DNA of 10,472 nt from UBA7396 sp036172015 (GTDB lineage Bacteria; Patescibacteriota; Gracilibacteria; BD1-5; UBA6164). The stretch's first letter is position 1; the number at the start of each line of letters is the position of its first letter. The DNA lies in NCBI GenBank assembly GCA_036172015.1, contig JAVHSE010000053.1, positions 1 to 10,472 on the forward strand. Direction: 5' to 3'. The position numbers and the translations under genes are program-made. Shown piece by piece: positions 1 through 7,534 of the stretch. The notes beneath the pieces are model-generated. The model had not been told where the DNA came from. It saw only the letters and a program-made list of their open reading frames with translations, and did no database searches.

Positions 1-4
1 AATT

Positions 5-34
5 AAAAAATCTTCCATTTTTGGAAGATTTTTT
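5..34. terminator. Bidirectional-looking intrinsic terminator
   Basis: A short hairpin with stem TCTTCC (11-16) and GGAAGA (23-28), flanked by A-run on the left and T-run on the right, so the paired region extends to about 12 bp and a U-tract follows on either strand. It probably ends a gene lying left of the window, and could also stop minus-strand transcription. The gene it serves is not visible. Confidence 0.6.
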
Positions 35-37
35 GTT

Positions 38-217
38 GGGTTGATAGTAACTTTTAAAATATTATTAAAATGGAGAAAGCAACCCTGCTTAACCATTTTT
101 GAATAGTTTTATCAACCTCATAAAATATGGAAAGTTACTTTCTCCATATTACCTATGAGGCTATTTAAGTTCAAAATAAAACACACCCATTTTGGGTATC
201 TCAAAAATTGTTAAGCA
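38..217. other. Cluster of interlocking inverted repeats, possible structured RNA
   Basis: This gene-free stretch is richer in G+C than its surroundings and full of pairing partners. Seen directly: 39-46 pairs with 110-117 (GGTTGATA/TATCAACC); 116-122 pairs with 154-160 and continues inward as 124-130 with 144-150; 86-100 pairs with 203-217 with one mismatch; 185-197 is a small hairpin (ACCC/GGGT). Competing pairings also exist: 46-54 with 131-139, and 70-79 with 138-147. The first and third helices cross, which would make a pseudoknot. I do not recognise an RNA family: no 6S, RNase P, tmRNA or SRP signature is evident. It could instead be end structure of a mobile element or a decayed repeat. 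Confidence 0.35.
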
Positions 218-290
218 AAATTATTATATATGCTTTTTAAAAAAAACAATAAAAAATTAAAAATATACAGTAATATTATATATTTTTATC

Positions 291-319
291 TTGTAAATAC
301 TATGTTTCACTCCTATAAT
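291..319 (+). promoter_or_regulatory. Sigma70-type promoter for the metallophosphoesterase-ATPase pair
   Basis: A -35 box TTGTAA (291-296) and a perfect -10 box TATAAT (314-319) are separated by 17 bp and lie 33 bp before the ATG at 353. The -35 sits in the string TTTATCTTGTAAA, which recurs exactly at 3861-3873 in another promoter-like site of this window. Confidence 0.65.
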
Positions 320-352
320 ATAAATAGTATTTTAATTCTTAATTATTAATTT

Positions 353-1288
353 ATGCACATAGACTACATTTCAGATATCCATAGTGATTTCTTTATCCCA
401 AAATTTAAGAAAGTTTTTGGTAGAGTTTTAAAAAAAACCTCAGATTCAAAAATCTTGATTATAGCTGGAGATATTTCAACGGATATTGATATAACAAAAA
501 AGACTATTGATGAGTTAATTGAACAATATCTATATGAAGGGGTGTTTATAGTTCTATGAAACCACGATTTATGGTATAATAAAAAGGATAAAGATATGTG
601 AATTAATAATTCAATTGATAAATATCATTTCTTAATTGAAGAATTACATGGTTATAAGAATGTTGTTCATTGCTTAGATAAAGAAAATTATTTCTTTCAT
701 GATGAGAAAGTAGCTCTAGTATGAAACAGTGGCTGGTATAACTATACGATTAATCCTTTAGATAAAAAAAATCTAGAAAAGTACTTCTCTGCAGATTTTG
801 ATAGTATGAGATTTAGATATGCAGAAACTAATGATCGAAACTATATTAAATTTAATGATGTTATCAAAAATAATTTGGAATTTGCAAAATATTTTGAAAA
901 AGACTTAATTTTGAAATTAAAATCTGTAAGACAAAATAAAAAAACTAAAGATTATAAAATTGCTTGTGTATGTCACATGAAGCCAAACTCTAAAATAGAA
1001 AATGACTCAATTTATTTTAAGAACTACAATAAAAAAGATTGGGAAGATATATTATCAGATAAAGAAAAAGCTATTTATACTTACGATATACCTTGATTGT
1101 TCATGAATTGATTTTATGTAAACTCTAATATTTCAAAAATATATGAAAAATTTAATGTCCATATATGAATTTACTGACACACTCATTGTAGTGGAATTTA
1201 TAAATATAAAGGTATTAATTATGTTACGAATGCTTTCTGATATATTAATCAGATAACAAGCTACAAGATTAAAACAATAGAAATTTAA
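353..1288 (+). CDS. Calcineurin-like metallophosphoesterase
   Basis: A 311-residue protein when UGA is read as Gly; eight in-frame TGA codons interrupt it under the standard code. The metal-binding motifs of the family appear in order: D-x-H near the N terminus (Asp8, His10), GD (Gly39-Asp40), GNHD (69-72), a later His (about residue 208, in VCHMKP) and GHTH (275-278). The first Gly of both GNHD and GHTH is encoded by TGA, which is what fixes the code. Family members hydrolyse phosphoesters in nucleotides, cyclic nucleotides or proteins using two metal ions; the substrate here cannot be inferred. No signal peptide is seen, so it is probably cytosolic. There is no Shine-Dalgarno before the ATG; the start is chosen because the DxH motif follows it at the usual distance. 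The ATPase gene starts 23 bp downstream and there is no terminator between, so the two are probably co-transcribed from the promoter at 291-319. Confidence 0.88.
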
Positions 1289-1311
1289 ATTTATTTTTTA
1301 ACTATTATACT

Positions 1312-2445
1312 ATGGATTTTGAACATATATATAACTGAAACGACTATGTCCCTCTTTATAATTTTGACCTAGAAACTATAACAAAATTAGAAGCTTATTT
1401 AAGACAAAATCTATTTTCACAAGATAAAGTAATTGAATCAGTGATTAATTTATTTAAGAGCAATACATTAAGAACCAGCTATTGTCCAATGTCAATTTTA
1501 TTGTCTTGACCCCCAGGGGTAGGTAAGTCACATCTTGTAAATTTATTGAGTGAGTATTTTATGAAAGAAAAAAAGATTTTTCCTTTGTATAGAATAAATA
1601 TGAATGATTATTATGTACAAGAGATGACATGATTCTTAGGGAGTGCACCTGGTTTTTCAGGCTCAGATACAAAATCCGTATTTGAAGATATAGGGGAGAT
1701 TCAACTAAATAATGAGAACCCTCGGAATAGTATAATAATTTATGTGACAGAAATCGAAAAATGTAAGAAGAACTCAACAGATAGAGATAGTGTATTACAT
1801 TCATTTTTCAAAAATATAATGATGTATTTAAACGAACCAATACATCATTTTAAGGGTGGGGCAAAAAGGACTCAAACAGCGCCTATTAACCTATGTAACA
1901 GTATTTTTATACTTGACGGGAATCTATATTCTGACACCAAGTTAGAATATTCAAAAAAAATTTGATTTACAGATGAAGATATAAAAAAACAAGATGAAGA
2001 GAAGTTTTATGAAAATAACAAGATGACTAAGGAAAAATTTTTAAGTTATCTAAAAAAAGAAATTCCAATGTCAGCTTACAGTAGAATAACTTACAGTCCT
2101 AATTCTGTAATCCTCTTTGATGATTTATGAAGTTCTAAAGATGAAATTAAAAGGAAAATTTATCAAAAGGAGTACGAAGAATTATTAACAAACTTTAAAC
2201 AAAGGTATAAACAACATAGTAACTTATTTACTAAATTTGAATCAAATGAAATAAAACAAGAGTTATATTTTGATATGATTTCAAAACTTGATCCTGATAC
2301 TTGAATAAGATGACTGAAAAATTTTGTTGAATATAATATAAAAAATAAAATAATAGATGAAATAGTTATTCCAAATTCGAAATTATTTAACCCTAGAAAT
2401 TTATATAAAAAGGAGGTAATAAAAATACCAGAAACAATGCAATAA
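1312..2445 (+). CDS. Clp/Hsp100 D2-like AAA+ ATPase, stand-alone, atypical Walker B
   Basis: A 377-residue protein with UGA as Gly. It resembles the second ATPase domain (D2) of ClpA/ClpB: a Q-D-x-V-I-E-S segment (37-43), Walker A GPPGVGKS (66-73, first Gly = TGA), the D2-type stretch RINMNDY...GFLGSAPGFSGS (94-118), Walker B region SIIIYVTEIEK (140-150), a sensor-1-like Asn (204, in LDGN), a candidate arginine finger Arg258 in SAYSRIT, and sensor 2 GIRGLK (331-336). The usual Walker B Asp is Thr146, while the catalytic Glu147 is kept. There is no N-terminal domain, no D1 and no ClpX-type zinc finger, so it is not an ordinary ClpA, ClpB or ClpX. An unfoldase or remodelling role is inferred from the fold; no partner is visible beyond the metallophosphoesterase upstream. 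A strong terminator follows at 2455. Confidence 0.8.
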
Positions 2446-2454
2446 AGTATGTAA

Positions 2455-2486
2455 ATAGAAACAACAATTGTTGTTTCTATTTTTTT
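2455..2486 (+). terminator. Intrinsic terminator after the AAA+ ATPase gene
   Basis: A perfect 26-bp palindrome (2455-2480, each arm ATAGAAACAACAA) followed at once by six T. It begins 9 bp after the ATPase stop codon and closes the plus-strand two-gene unit. Confidence 0.85.
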
Positions 2487-2855
2487 GTAGAAATAAGGTA
2501 TTATAAAAATCACCAATTCATCCATATCTACTATATTCCTATCCCTATGTTTTATAATTATATCAACCCTATATTTTCCCTTTAATCAGCTATAAGTTTA
2601 TGTATTTTTTTAGCCTTTTTTTTGAGAAATGGGTGTATGGTTGTAATGTAAGAAACTAAAATAGAGCCTTATAAGATTATTTGAGATATGAATTTAGAGA
2701 AGAAACAGCCTTTGAGGTATTACAATAATTTCAGTAATCAATTTTTCTTTTTTCCCTTTAATGAGCTGTTTTTATTTTCCTATAATTCAAATCTATCTTT
2801 AAGACATAGAATCTCCTTCATGAAGAAGAAAGTATGTCGCAAAGAGAGATTTTTT
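2487..2855. other. Gene-free AT-rich stretch
   Basis: No credible gene is seen on either strand, even with UGA as Gly. A plus-strand reading frame at 2688-2894 is low-complexity, Phe/Lys-rich, and runs through a terminator hairpin, so it is not called. The only pattern noticed is a near-repeat TTTCCCTTTAATSAGCT, once near 2575-2591 and once near 2751-2767, about 175 bp apart. Confidence 0.4.
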
Positions 2856-2892
2856 TTATCACTAAATTTCATCAAAATTAGTGATAATTTTT
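2856..2892 (+). terminator. Terminator-like hairpin in the gene-free region
   Basis: Stem TTATCACTAA (2856-2865) pairs with TTAGTGATAA (2878-2887) and is followed by a T-run. No gene ends here, so it may close an unrecognised short transcript or be a relic. It sits just left of the first unit of the repeat array. Confidence 0.45.
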
Positions 2893-2997
2893 AAATAAAG
2901 AACATCAAAATCTTCATAGGCTTTAAAAAATTCTTATTTATATAAAGATATACAGTATTATTGGTAATATTTCATTTTGAACATCAATTCTTTTTCG

Positions 2998-3040
2998 TAA
3001 AATAGTTGATAATATAGTTGTTATATTGTAAACTATTTTA
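2998..3040. repeat. Imperfect palindrome S1, candidate recombination site
   Basis: Two 19-bp arms (2998-3016 and 3022-3040) match at 17 of 19 positions and flank the centre GTTGT. The left arm carries GTTGATAATATA and the right arm carries the complement of GTTTACAATATA. A 19+5+19 layout is near the size of a large-serine-recombinase attachment site. Confidence 0.5.
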
Positions 3041-3151
3041 TATTTTTTAAAGCTTAGAACATCAATTCTTTAAAGGATTCTATTAGTTCATACTTAATAT
3101 TATTTTGTCAGAATCTATTTATAATTTCTAAGTTTTGAACATAAATTCTTT

Positions 3152-3194
3152 AAATTTAGTTTACAATATAGTTGTTATATTATCAACTATTTTA
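3152..3194. repeat. Imperfect palindrome S2, arms swapped relative to S1
   Basis: Arms are 3152-3170 (ending GTTTACAATATA) and 3176-3194 (starting TATATTATCAAC), with centre GTTGT in the same orientation as S1. The two arm types are therefore exchanged between S1 and S2 while the 5-bp centre is not inverted. Confidence 0.5.
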
Positions 3195-3268
3195 TAATAT
3201 ATTAAGTGTTACTGTATATTTCTTTGTAAATTGTTGTTATACTTTTTTGTTATATAAACTAGAATTTA

Positions 3269-3311
3269 AAATTTAGTTTACAATATATCTATTATATTAT
3301 CAACCAAATTT
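3269..3311. repeat. Imperfect palindrome S3, new centre
   Basis: Arms 3269-3287 and 3293-3311 match at 16 of 19 positions. The left arm is identical to that of S2 and the inner part of the right arm also matches, but the centre is TCTAT. The outer right arm (CCAAATTT) differs from S2. Confidence 0.45.
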
Positions 3312-3540
3312 GAGAGTGTATTATTATTGAAACTTTTTAAAAAAGCTTTTTAGTCATTATTCGATTCATATAATTTTATTTGATTTAAGAGTGTATTATT
3401 TATGAAACTCCCTAATTTTAGAATATCTATCTCAAAAGCCTTTAAAACTCAATTCTTTATAGGCTTTAATTTATTCTAACCTATCTAGATAGATTTTAAT
3501 TTAATTAAACTTTTTTTAAATAGAATATCAATTCTTTTAG

Positions 3541-3584
3541 CATTTTAGTTTACAATAAAGTGATTATATATATCAAATATTTTA
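3541..3584. repeat. Degenerate palindrome S4
   Basis: The left arm CATTTTAGTTTACAATAAA and a right part containing TATATCAAATATTTTA resemble S2 and S3, with centre GTGAT and about one extra base on the right. It starts 18 bp after the array motif at 3523, the same phase as S1 and S2 relative to their motifs. Confidence 0.35.
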
Positions 3585-3866
3585 AACTTTTTAAATTTTG
3601 AAAATCAAATCTTGTTTCGTTAATTATTTATAAATATATACAATATTATTGATAATTTCTAAAATTTAACTCAACTATTTTTCTTAAAATTAAAGATTTT
3701 TTAGAAATTTTTAACTTTTTTTAATCACTTTTTTCTTTGTTTTTGTATAAAACACAATATATAATAAATTTGTCAATACTTTTTCTATTTTTAATCATTT
3801 TTAATTCTTACAAAAAAATAATTGGCTTAAAATAAAGAAGTCATATTTTTTCATATAAATTTTATC

Positions 3867-3894
3867 TTGTAAAAACTTTAAAAATATATATAAT
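3867..3894 (+). promoter_or_regulatory. Promoter-like site upstream of the recombinase module
   Basis: TTGTAA (3867-3872) and TATAAT (3889-3894) are 16 bp apart and the -35 context TTTATCTTGTAAA is the same as at the promoter of the metallophosphoesterase gene. A transcript from here would start near 3901 and first pass through the long hairpin at 3927-3974 before reaching the 45-codon ORF. Confidence 0.5.
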
Positions 3895-3926
3895 GGAAAA
3901 TTTTAAAAAAAAAGCATATTTTTTAA

Positions 3927-3974
3927 TTTTCACTAGATTATTTTTTAATTTTAAAAAAAATAATCTAGTGAAAA
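3927..3974. repeat. 20-bp perfect inverted repeat (long hairpin)
   Basis: A perfect 20-bp stem (3927-3946 with 3955-3974, core CACTAGATTA/TAATCTAGTG) encloses an 8-base loop. It lies just after a promoter-like site. The plus-strand sequence after it (AAAACTTTAT is partly inside the stem) has no clear U-tract, so it is not a standard terminator for that strand. It could be a leader structure, a recombinase or regulator binding site, or an element boundary. Confidence 0.55.
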
Positions 3975-4048
3975 CTTTATAAATATATATAATATTATTG
4001 TATACAAATTTATTTAAACAATTCGCGATTTGAGATAACTATAATAAT

Positions 4049-4186
4049 ATGAAAACAAGTAGTAACACAATTAAGCAACCAATAAATATTAGTAATAATA
4101 ATAAAAATAATGACAATAAATTATCTAAAGAATGAAAAGAAAGTTTATTAATGGTTTTTGAATGATTTTTGAAAAATAAAATATAA
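4049..4186 (+). CDS. Small hypothetical protein (45 aa) upstream of the recombinases
   Basis: An open frame of 45 codons with two TGA read as Gly. The N-terminal half is Asn/Lys/Ser-rich; the C-terminal half (about residues 25-45, KLSKEGKESLLMVFEGFLKNKI without the first residues) looks like an amphipathic helix followed by a basic tail. A TATAAT sits three bases before the ATG (4040-4045), too close to serve this start unless initiation is internal, and no Shine-Dalgarno is seen. It is followed by a hairpin at 4222 and then the first recombinase. I recognise no family; the position suggests a regulator or accessory factor of the recombinases, but coding itself is uncertain in such AT-rich DNA. 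Confidence 0.4.
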
Positions 4187-4221
4187 TATTAAAAACTTTT
4201 GATTTTTTGATTTAAATTATG

Positions 4222-4256
4222 AAAATACTTATTATATTATTAGTAAGTATTTTTTT
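4222..4256 (+). terminator. Terminator or attenuator abutting the first recombinase start
   Basis: Stem AAAATACTTA (4222-4231) pairs with TAAGTATTTT (4244-4253) and the T-run continues to 4256, directly before the ATG at 4257. It would stop transcripts arriving from the 45-codon ORF, so the recombinases are either attenuated or depend on readthrough or on an unseen promoter. Confidence 0.55.
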
Positions 4257-6029
4257 ATGGAAAAAAAGTTTTTCTTTTATGCAAGAGTCTCGAAAGAATG
4301 AGAATATGATGATTCTTTAAACCAACAAATTGAAATTCTAAGATGAGTTGCTTTAAGAAATAAACATACTGTAGAAGATATTGATATTATAAAAGAAACT
4401 GAGTCATGAAATAAATGAGATAGGAAGAAATTTGATGAAATGTTAAAAAAGTTATTTAATGATTCTAAAAAACCTCTTAATAAAAGGGAGTATGGATGAA
4501 TTTATATTTTCAAACTAGATAGACTTTCTCGTAATTATAATGATTTTTCTAAAGTTGAAAAACTATTAGATTTAGGTTATAAAATAATAAGTGCGACTGA
4601 AACTATAGAAAATACTCCAACATGAAGACTATTATTTCGTATGTTATGAAGTATTGCGATTTATGAAAGTGAAAAACTTTCTAATAGACAAATTTATACT
4701 AGAATAACTAATTCTATACATAAAAACTTTAAAGAATTATGATTTAAATTAATTTTTTGATATGAATACAAAGATAAAAAAATTCAGATATGTGAAAAGC
4801 AACAGGAGGTTATTCTAAAAGTTTATCATATTTATTTGGAATTAATAAAAAAACCTAAAATATCAAAAAGTGAAAAATATAAAATTATATGGCAAAGATT
4901 AGATAATAATGATAAGTTAATAATAAAACACTTTCTATTAAAAATAAAAAGACAACATGATTCAATTAAAAGTCTTGATAAGAAAATATTTGAAGAAATT
5001 ACTGATAAAGAAGAAAACTTTATTAAAAATATTATATTAAATGAGCATGAAATTAAATATAATTGAAATTTAACAATAAAAGTAAGTGTTAAAGATGATC
5101 TGATAGTAAATTATATAAAGAATCTTAAAGAAAAAGAAAAAGATAACAATTATGATCTTGAGTGAGATAATGAAATTTGATGATTTATAAAATTAAGATT
5201 TTTCTTTAATAATTTATGTGTTGTAGATAATAATACTTATAAAAATGTACATGAAGATAAAAGAAAATACAACAATAAGAAAATTGATGAAAATTGAGAA
5301 ATTAATATAGAAAATAATATAAATAAAATATGAAAATATAGTGATTTGTTGTTTTTTATAAATAGTGATTGAAAAAAAGAATATCTTTCTTTTTATGAAA
5401 AGATGGATCTTGAAAATAACAATATATATAATAATTATAGAGTAACTTTTTCTACTGACCAATGAGATACAAAAAAGATTAAAACTGATATCTCAGTTTC
5501 AGAATGAATTATTGATAAAGAAATTGAAAAAAGAAAATTATTTAAAAATTTAAAATTTACACAAGATGATATAAAAATTATAGGTAAAGAATTGGAGCTT
5601 ACTATAAAAAAATATAAACAAAATTCTGATAAAAGTATTAATTCTTCATTAATAGCTAAAAAAGGTATATTAATTTCATTAGAAAATGATTTAGCAAATA
5701 TAAGTTTATTAGATGATAAAGATAGATATGAAGAAATATTTAAAAATAAAAAGATTTATAAAGAAGATATCGAAGAATTAGAAAATAAAATAAAAAAAAC
5801 AGATGAAAAGTTTGATTCGTTATTGAGTTGATTTTTAAATATTTTTAATAAAAAATGAAAAGACTTTATTGTCGGAGATGATAAAGATGTGAATGAAACA
5901 TTAAAAATATTAATTGAGTGAATTGAAATAAAAGAAAATGAAAAGAAAAAAGGAAAAAAATGAAATAGAATAGTAAAAGTTTATTTTCATAAATACATTG
6001 AAGAAATATTATGACTAAAAAATTTATAG
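4257..6029 (+). CDS. Large serine recombinase A, without zinc ribbon
   Basis: A 590-residue protein with UGA as Gly. The N-terminal resolvase domain has YARVS with nucleophile Ser12, the SLNQQIEIL helix (20-28), KLDRLSR (86-92, with the Arg residues expected at the active site) and the E-helix region GRLLFRMLGSIAIYESEKL (123-141). A PF07508-like recombinase segment follows (about 160-195: LGFKLIFGYEY...QEVILKVYHIYLE). The rest is long, Lys/Glu/Asn-rich and partly coiled-coil (about 485-525). It has almost no cysteines, so the Cys4 zinc ribbon usual in this family is missing. Family members cut and rejoin DNA at specific att sites through a 5'-phosphoserine intermediate. The stop overlaps the start of recombinase B by 19 bp, so the two are translationally coupled and probably act together, as CcrA/CcrB pairs do. 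The catalytic domain looks intact. Confidence 0.85.
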
Positions 6030-7534
6030 GATATGTAAGAGTATCTTCTCAAGAACAAGCTCAAAGAAATCTATCTATTCCAAATCAAATTGAGCAAATA
6101 GAAAATTATTGTAAATCAAATGATATAGAATTATTAAAAATCTATAGAGAAGAAAATAGTGCATTTAAATGAACTAGACCTATATTTAATGAAATGGTTA
6201 GTTATATAAAGTATTCTAAGTGAATAGATTGATTATTAACATTTAAATGGGATAGAATTTCTAGAAATATAGAGGATTTCACATTAATAGATAAAGTCAC
6301 AAAAGATAAAAATATAGAAATAATATCTTTAAGTGAACCGTTACTGAATAGCTATATGTGAAGATATATGGTTCGTGATATGCAAAATAGATCTATTTTA
6401 TATAGTGAAGAACTAAGTTTTAGAGTAAAGCTTTGAATTAGAAAAAAATTACAAAATTGATGAGATATTTGATGACCTACTGCATTTTGATATATAAGAA
6501 GTGGAGGTTGTTTTGTTCCTCATAGTGAAAAATCATTAATTGTAAAAGATCTATTTGAATTGTATTCAATTGGAGTCTTTTGATATAAATCATTAGCTAA
6601 AGAGATAAATAAAAAATATAACACTAATTTTTACCATAAACACATAGAAAGTATTTTAAATAATACAATTTATTATTGAATTAGAACAAAAGTATGGAAT
6701 TTATCAAAAGATGAATATTTTTTTTGGTGAGTAGAAAAAGCTTGAATATATACTGAAGAATATCAAATAAACTGAATAATTCCCATTATTTCAAAAGAAT
6801 TATTTGAAAAATGTAGTGAATTAAAAAAACAAAAAGATAAACATATATGAATAAAATATTCAAAAACTGGTGATCCAAAAGTATTTAATTGTAGTTGTGG
6901 TAGAGTTATGCTTCGCGATGATAAGAAGTGAAATAGATATTTAAAATGCCCAAAACAAATAAATAATACTTTTCCTATAAGATGTAATGAATGATACTTT
7001 AATTTAAAAATATTAGAAAAAGAAATAAAAAATATCATATTAAAAAATATTCCAAATAAAGAAGTATTAAATCAAGCGATAGAAAAATTAAAAAATGATA
7101 TTGTTAATAATGAATGAGATAGAAGAGATAAACTTATTATTAATATAAATAAACTACAAGATTTAAATGAAAAACAAGAAACTTTAATGAAAAGTTATAT
7201 AAGTAATAAAATATCTCAAGAATTATTAGAAAAAATGAATATTCAAATAGAAGATGAAATAAAAAATATTTGAATTGAAAATAAACTATTAAAAAACTTT
7301 GAAGAATGATTGATAATTAATAATAAAATTATTGCTTTATTTGAATACTTAGTTTTTGTGATTGATACCCTAAAATCAAAGGATATTTTTCAAAAAAGTT
7401 CTCAATCTTTTTCAATACTCTTTTTCATAGTTGAGAACTTTATTTTGGGTAGTAAAAAAGTGCTTAGCTATCAGCTAAAAGCACCTTTCAATTTATGCAA
7501 AAATGTTAATTTTGGCTTATGGTTCGGGATATAG
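6011..7534 (+). CDS. Large serine recombinase B, with zinc ribbon
   Basis: A 507-residue protein with UGA as Gly. The resolvase domain shows GYVRVS with nucleophile Ser12, NLSIPNQIEQI (20-30) and KWDRISR (79-85). A recombinase domain (about 140-270: GGPTAFGYIR, LIVKDLFELYSIG) is followed by a zinc-ribbon-like set Cys294-x-Cys296, Cys313 and Cys325, then a coiled coil (about 370-425). This is the full architecture of large serine integrases. The region after the E-helix start is less canonical than in recombinase A (GRYMVRDM at 117-124). The C terminus runs through two hairpins and into the 3' end of the convergent tRNA-Gln gene; its last 5 codons are tRNA sequence. The end (ILGSKKVLSYQLKAPF) reads like a normal tail of this family, so I keep the full frame, though that is from memory. 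Start ATG lies inside the end of recombinase A. Confidence 0.85.
7393..7446 (+). terminator. Weak terminator-like hairpin inside the recombinase B frame
   Basis: Stem AAAGTTCTCAA (7395-7405) pairs with TTGAGAACTTT (7431-7441) with a 25-base loop, followed by TATTTTGGG. If it terminates, it does so before the stop codon of recombinase B, so it may be only a coincidental or regulatory structure. Confidence 0.35.
7454..7484 (-). terminator. Intrinsic terminator of tRNA-Gln
   Basis: On the minus strand a hairpin with arms 7473-7484 and 7460-7469 (GTGCTTTTAGCT / AGCTAAGCAC, two bases bulged) ends in six U. It lies 36 bp past the tRNA 3' end and inside the antisense of the recombinase B tail. Confidence 0.75.

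Larger units (their letters stand above)
2900..3680. repeat. Degenerate repeat array, period about 79 bp
   Basis: A 15-bp motif with consensus GAACATCAATTCTTT occurs at 2900, 2979, 3057, 3137, 3444, 3523 and 3600 with 0 to 5 differences. The steps are 79, 78, 80, then 307 (about 4 x 77), then 79 and 77 bp, so the intervening units probably lost the motif. The DNA between copies is mostly different, but several units carry a palindrome starting 15-19 bp after the motif start. Units at 2900 and 3444 also share ATAGGCTTTAA. A second short repeat, AGAGTGTATTATT, occurs near 3314 and 3389. Repeat and spacer sizes do not fit CRISPR. The array lies between the ATPase unit and the recombinase genes. 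Confidence 0.55.

Noticed and set aside
38..217. 6S RNA, tmRNA, RNase P RNA or SRP RNA
   Set aside because: None of the conserved sequence blocks of these RNAs could be found on either strand.
1559..1804. Minus-strand reading frame antisense to the AAA+ ATPase
   Set aside because: Shadow of the real gene, which shows AAA+ motifs on the plus strand. The same applies to minus frames at 2163-2525, 5214-5462 and 6763-7038.
2410..2445. Perfect Shine-Dalgarno (AAGGAGGT) with ATG at 2437
   Set aside because: The ATG opens a two-codon frame (ATG CAA TAA). The string encodes Lys-Glu-Val inside the AAA+ ATPase, so it is coincidental.
2688..2894. 68-codon plus-strand reading frame in the gene-free region
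   Set aside because: Low-complexity Phe/Lys/Ser-rich product without recognisable features; it runs through the terminator hairpin at 2856-2892.
2998..3040. Integron attC or Xer dif site
   Set aside because: An 11-7-11 reading of the palindrome loosely resembles dif, but the arms do not match known dif half-sites that I can recall, there is no GTTRRRY core, and no tyrosine recombinase is in the window.
2900..3680. CRISPR array
   Set aside because: The constant motif is only about 15 bp and degenerate, spacing is about 79 bp, several units have lost the motif, and no cas-like gene is present.
6011..7534. Truncation of recombinase B at its 3' end by a lost stop codon
   Set aside because: First suspected because the frame runs into the tRNA, but the C-terminal sequence reads like a normal tail of clade recombinases, so the full frame was kept, with some doubt.
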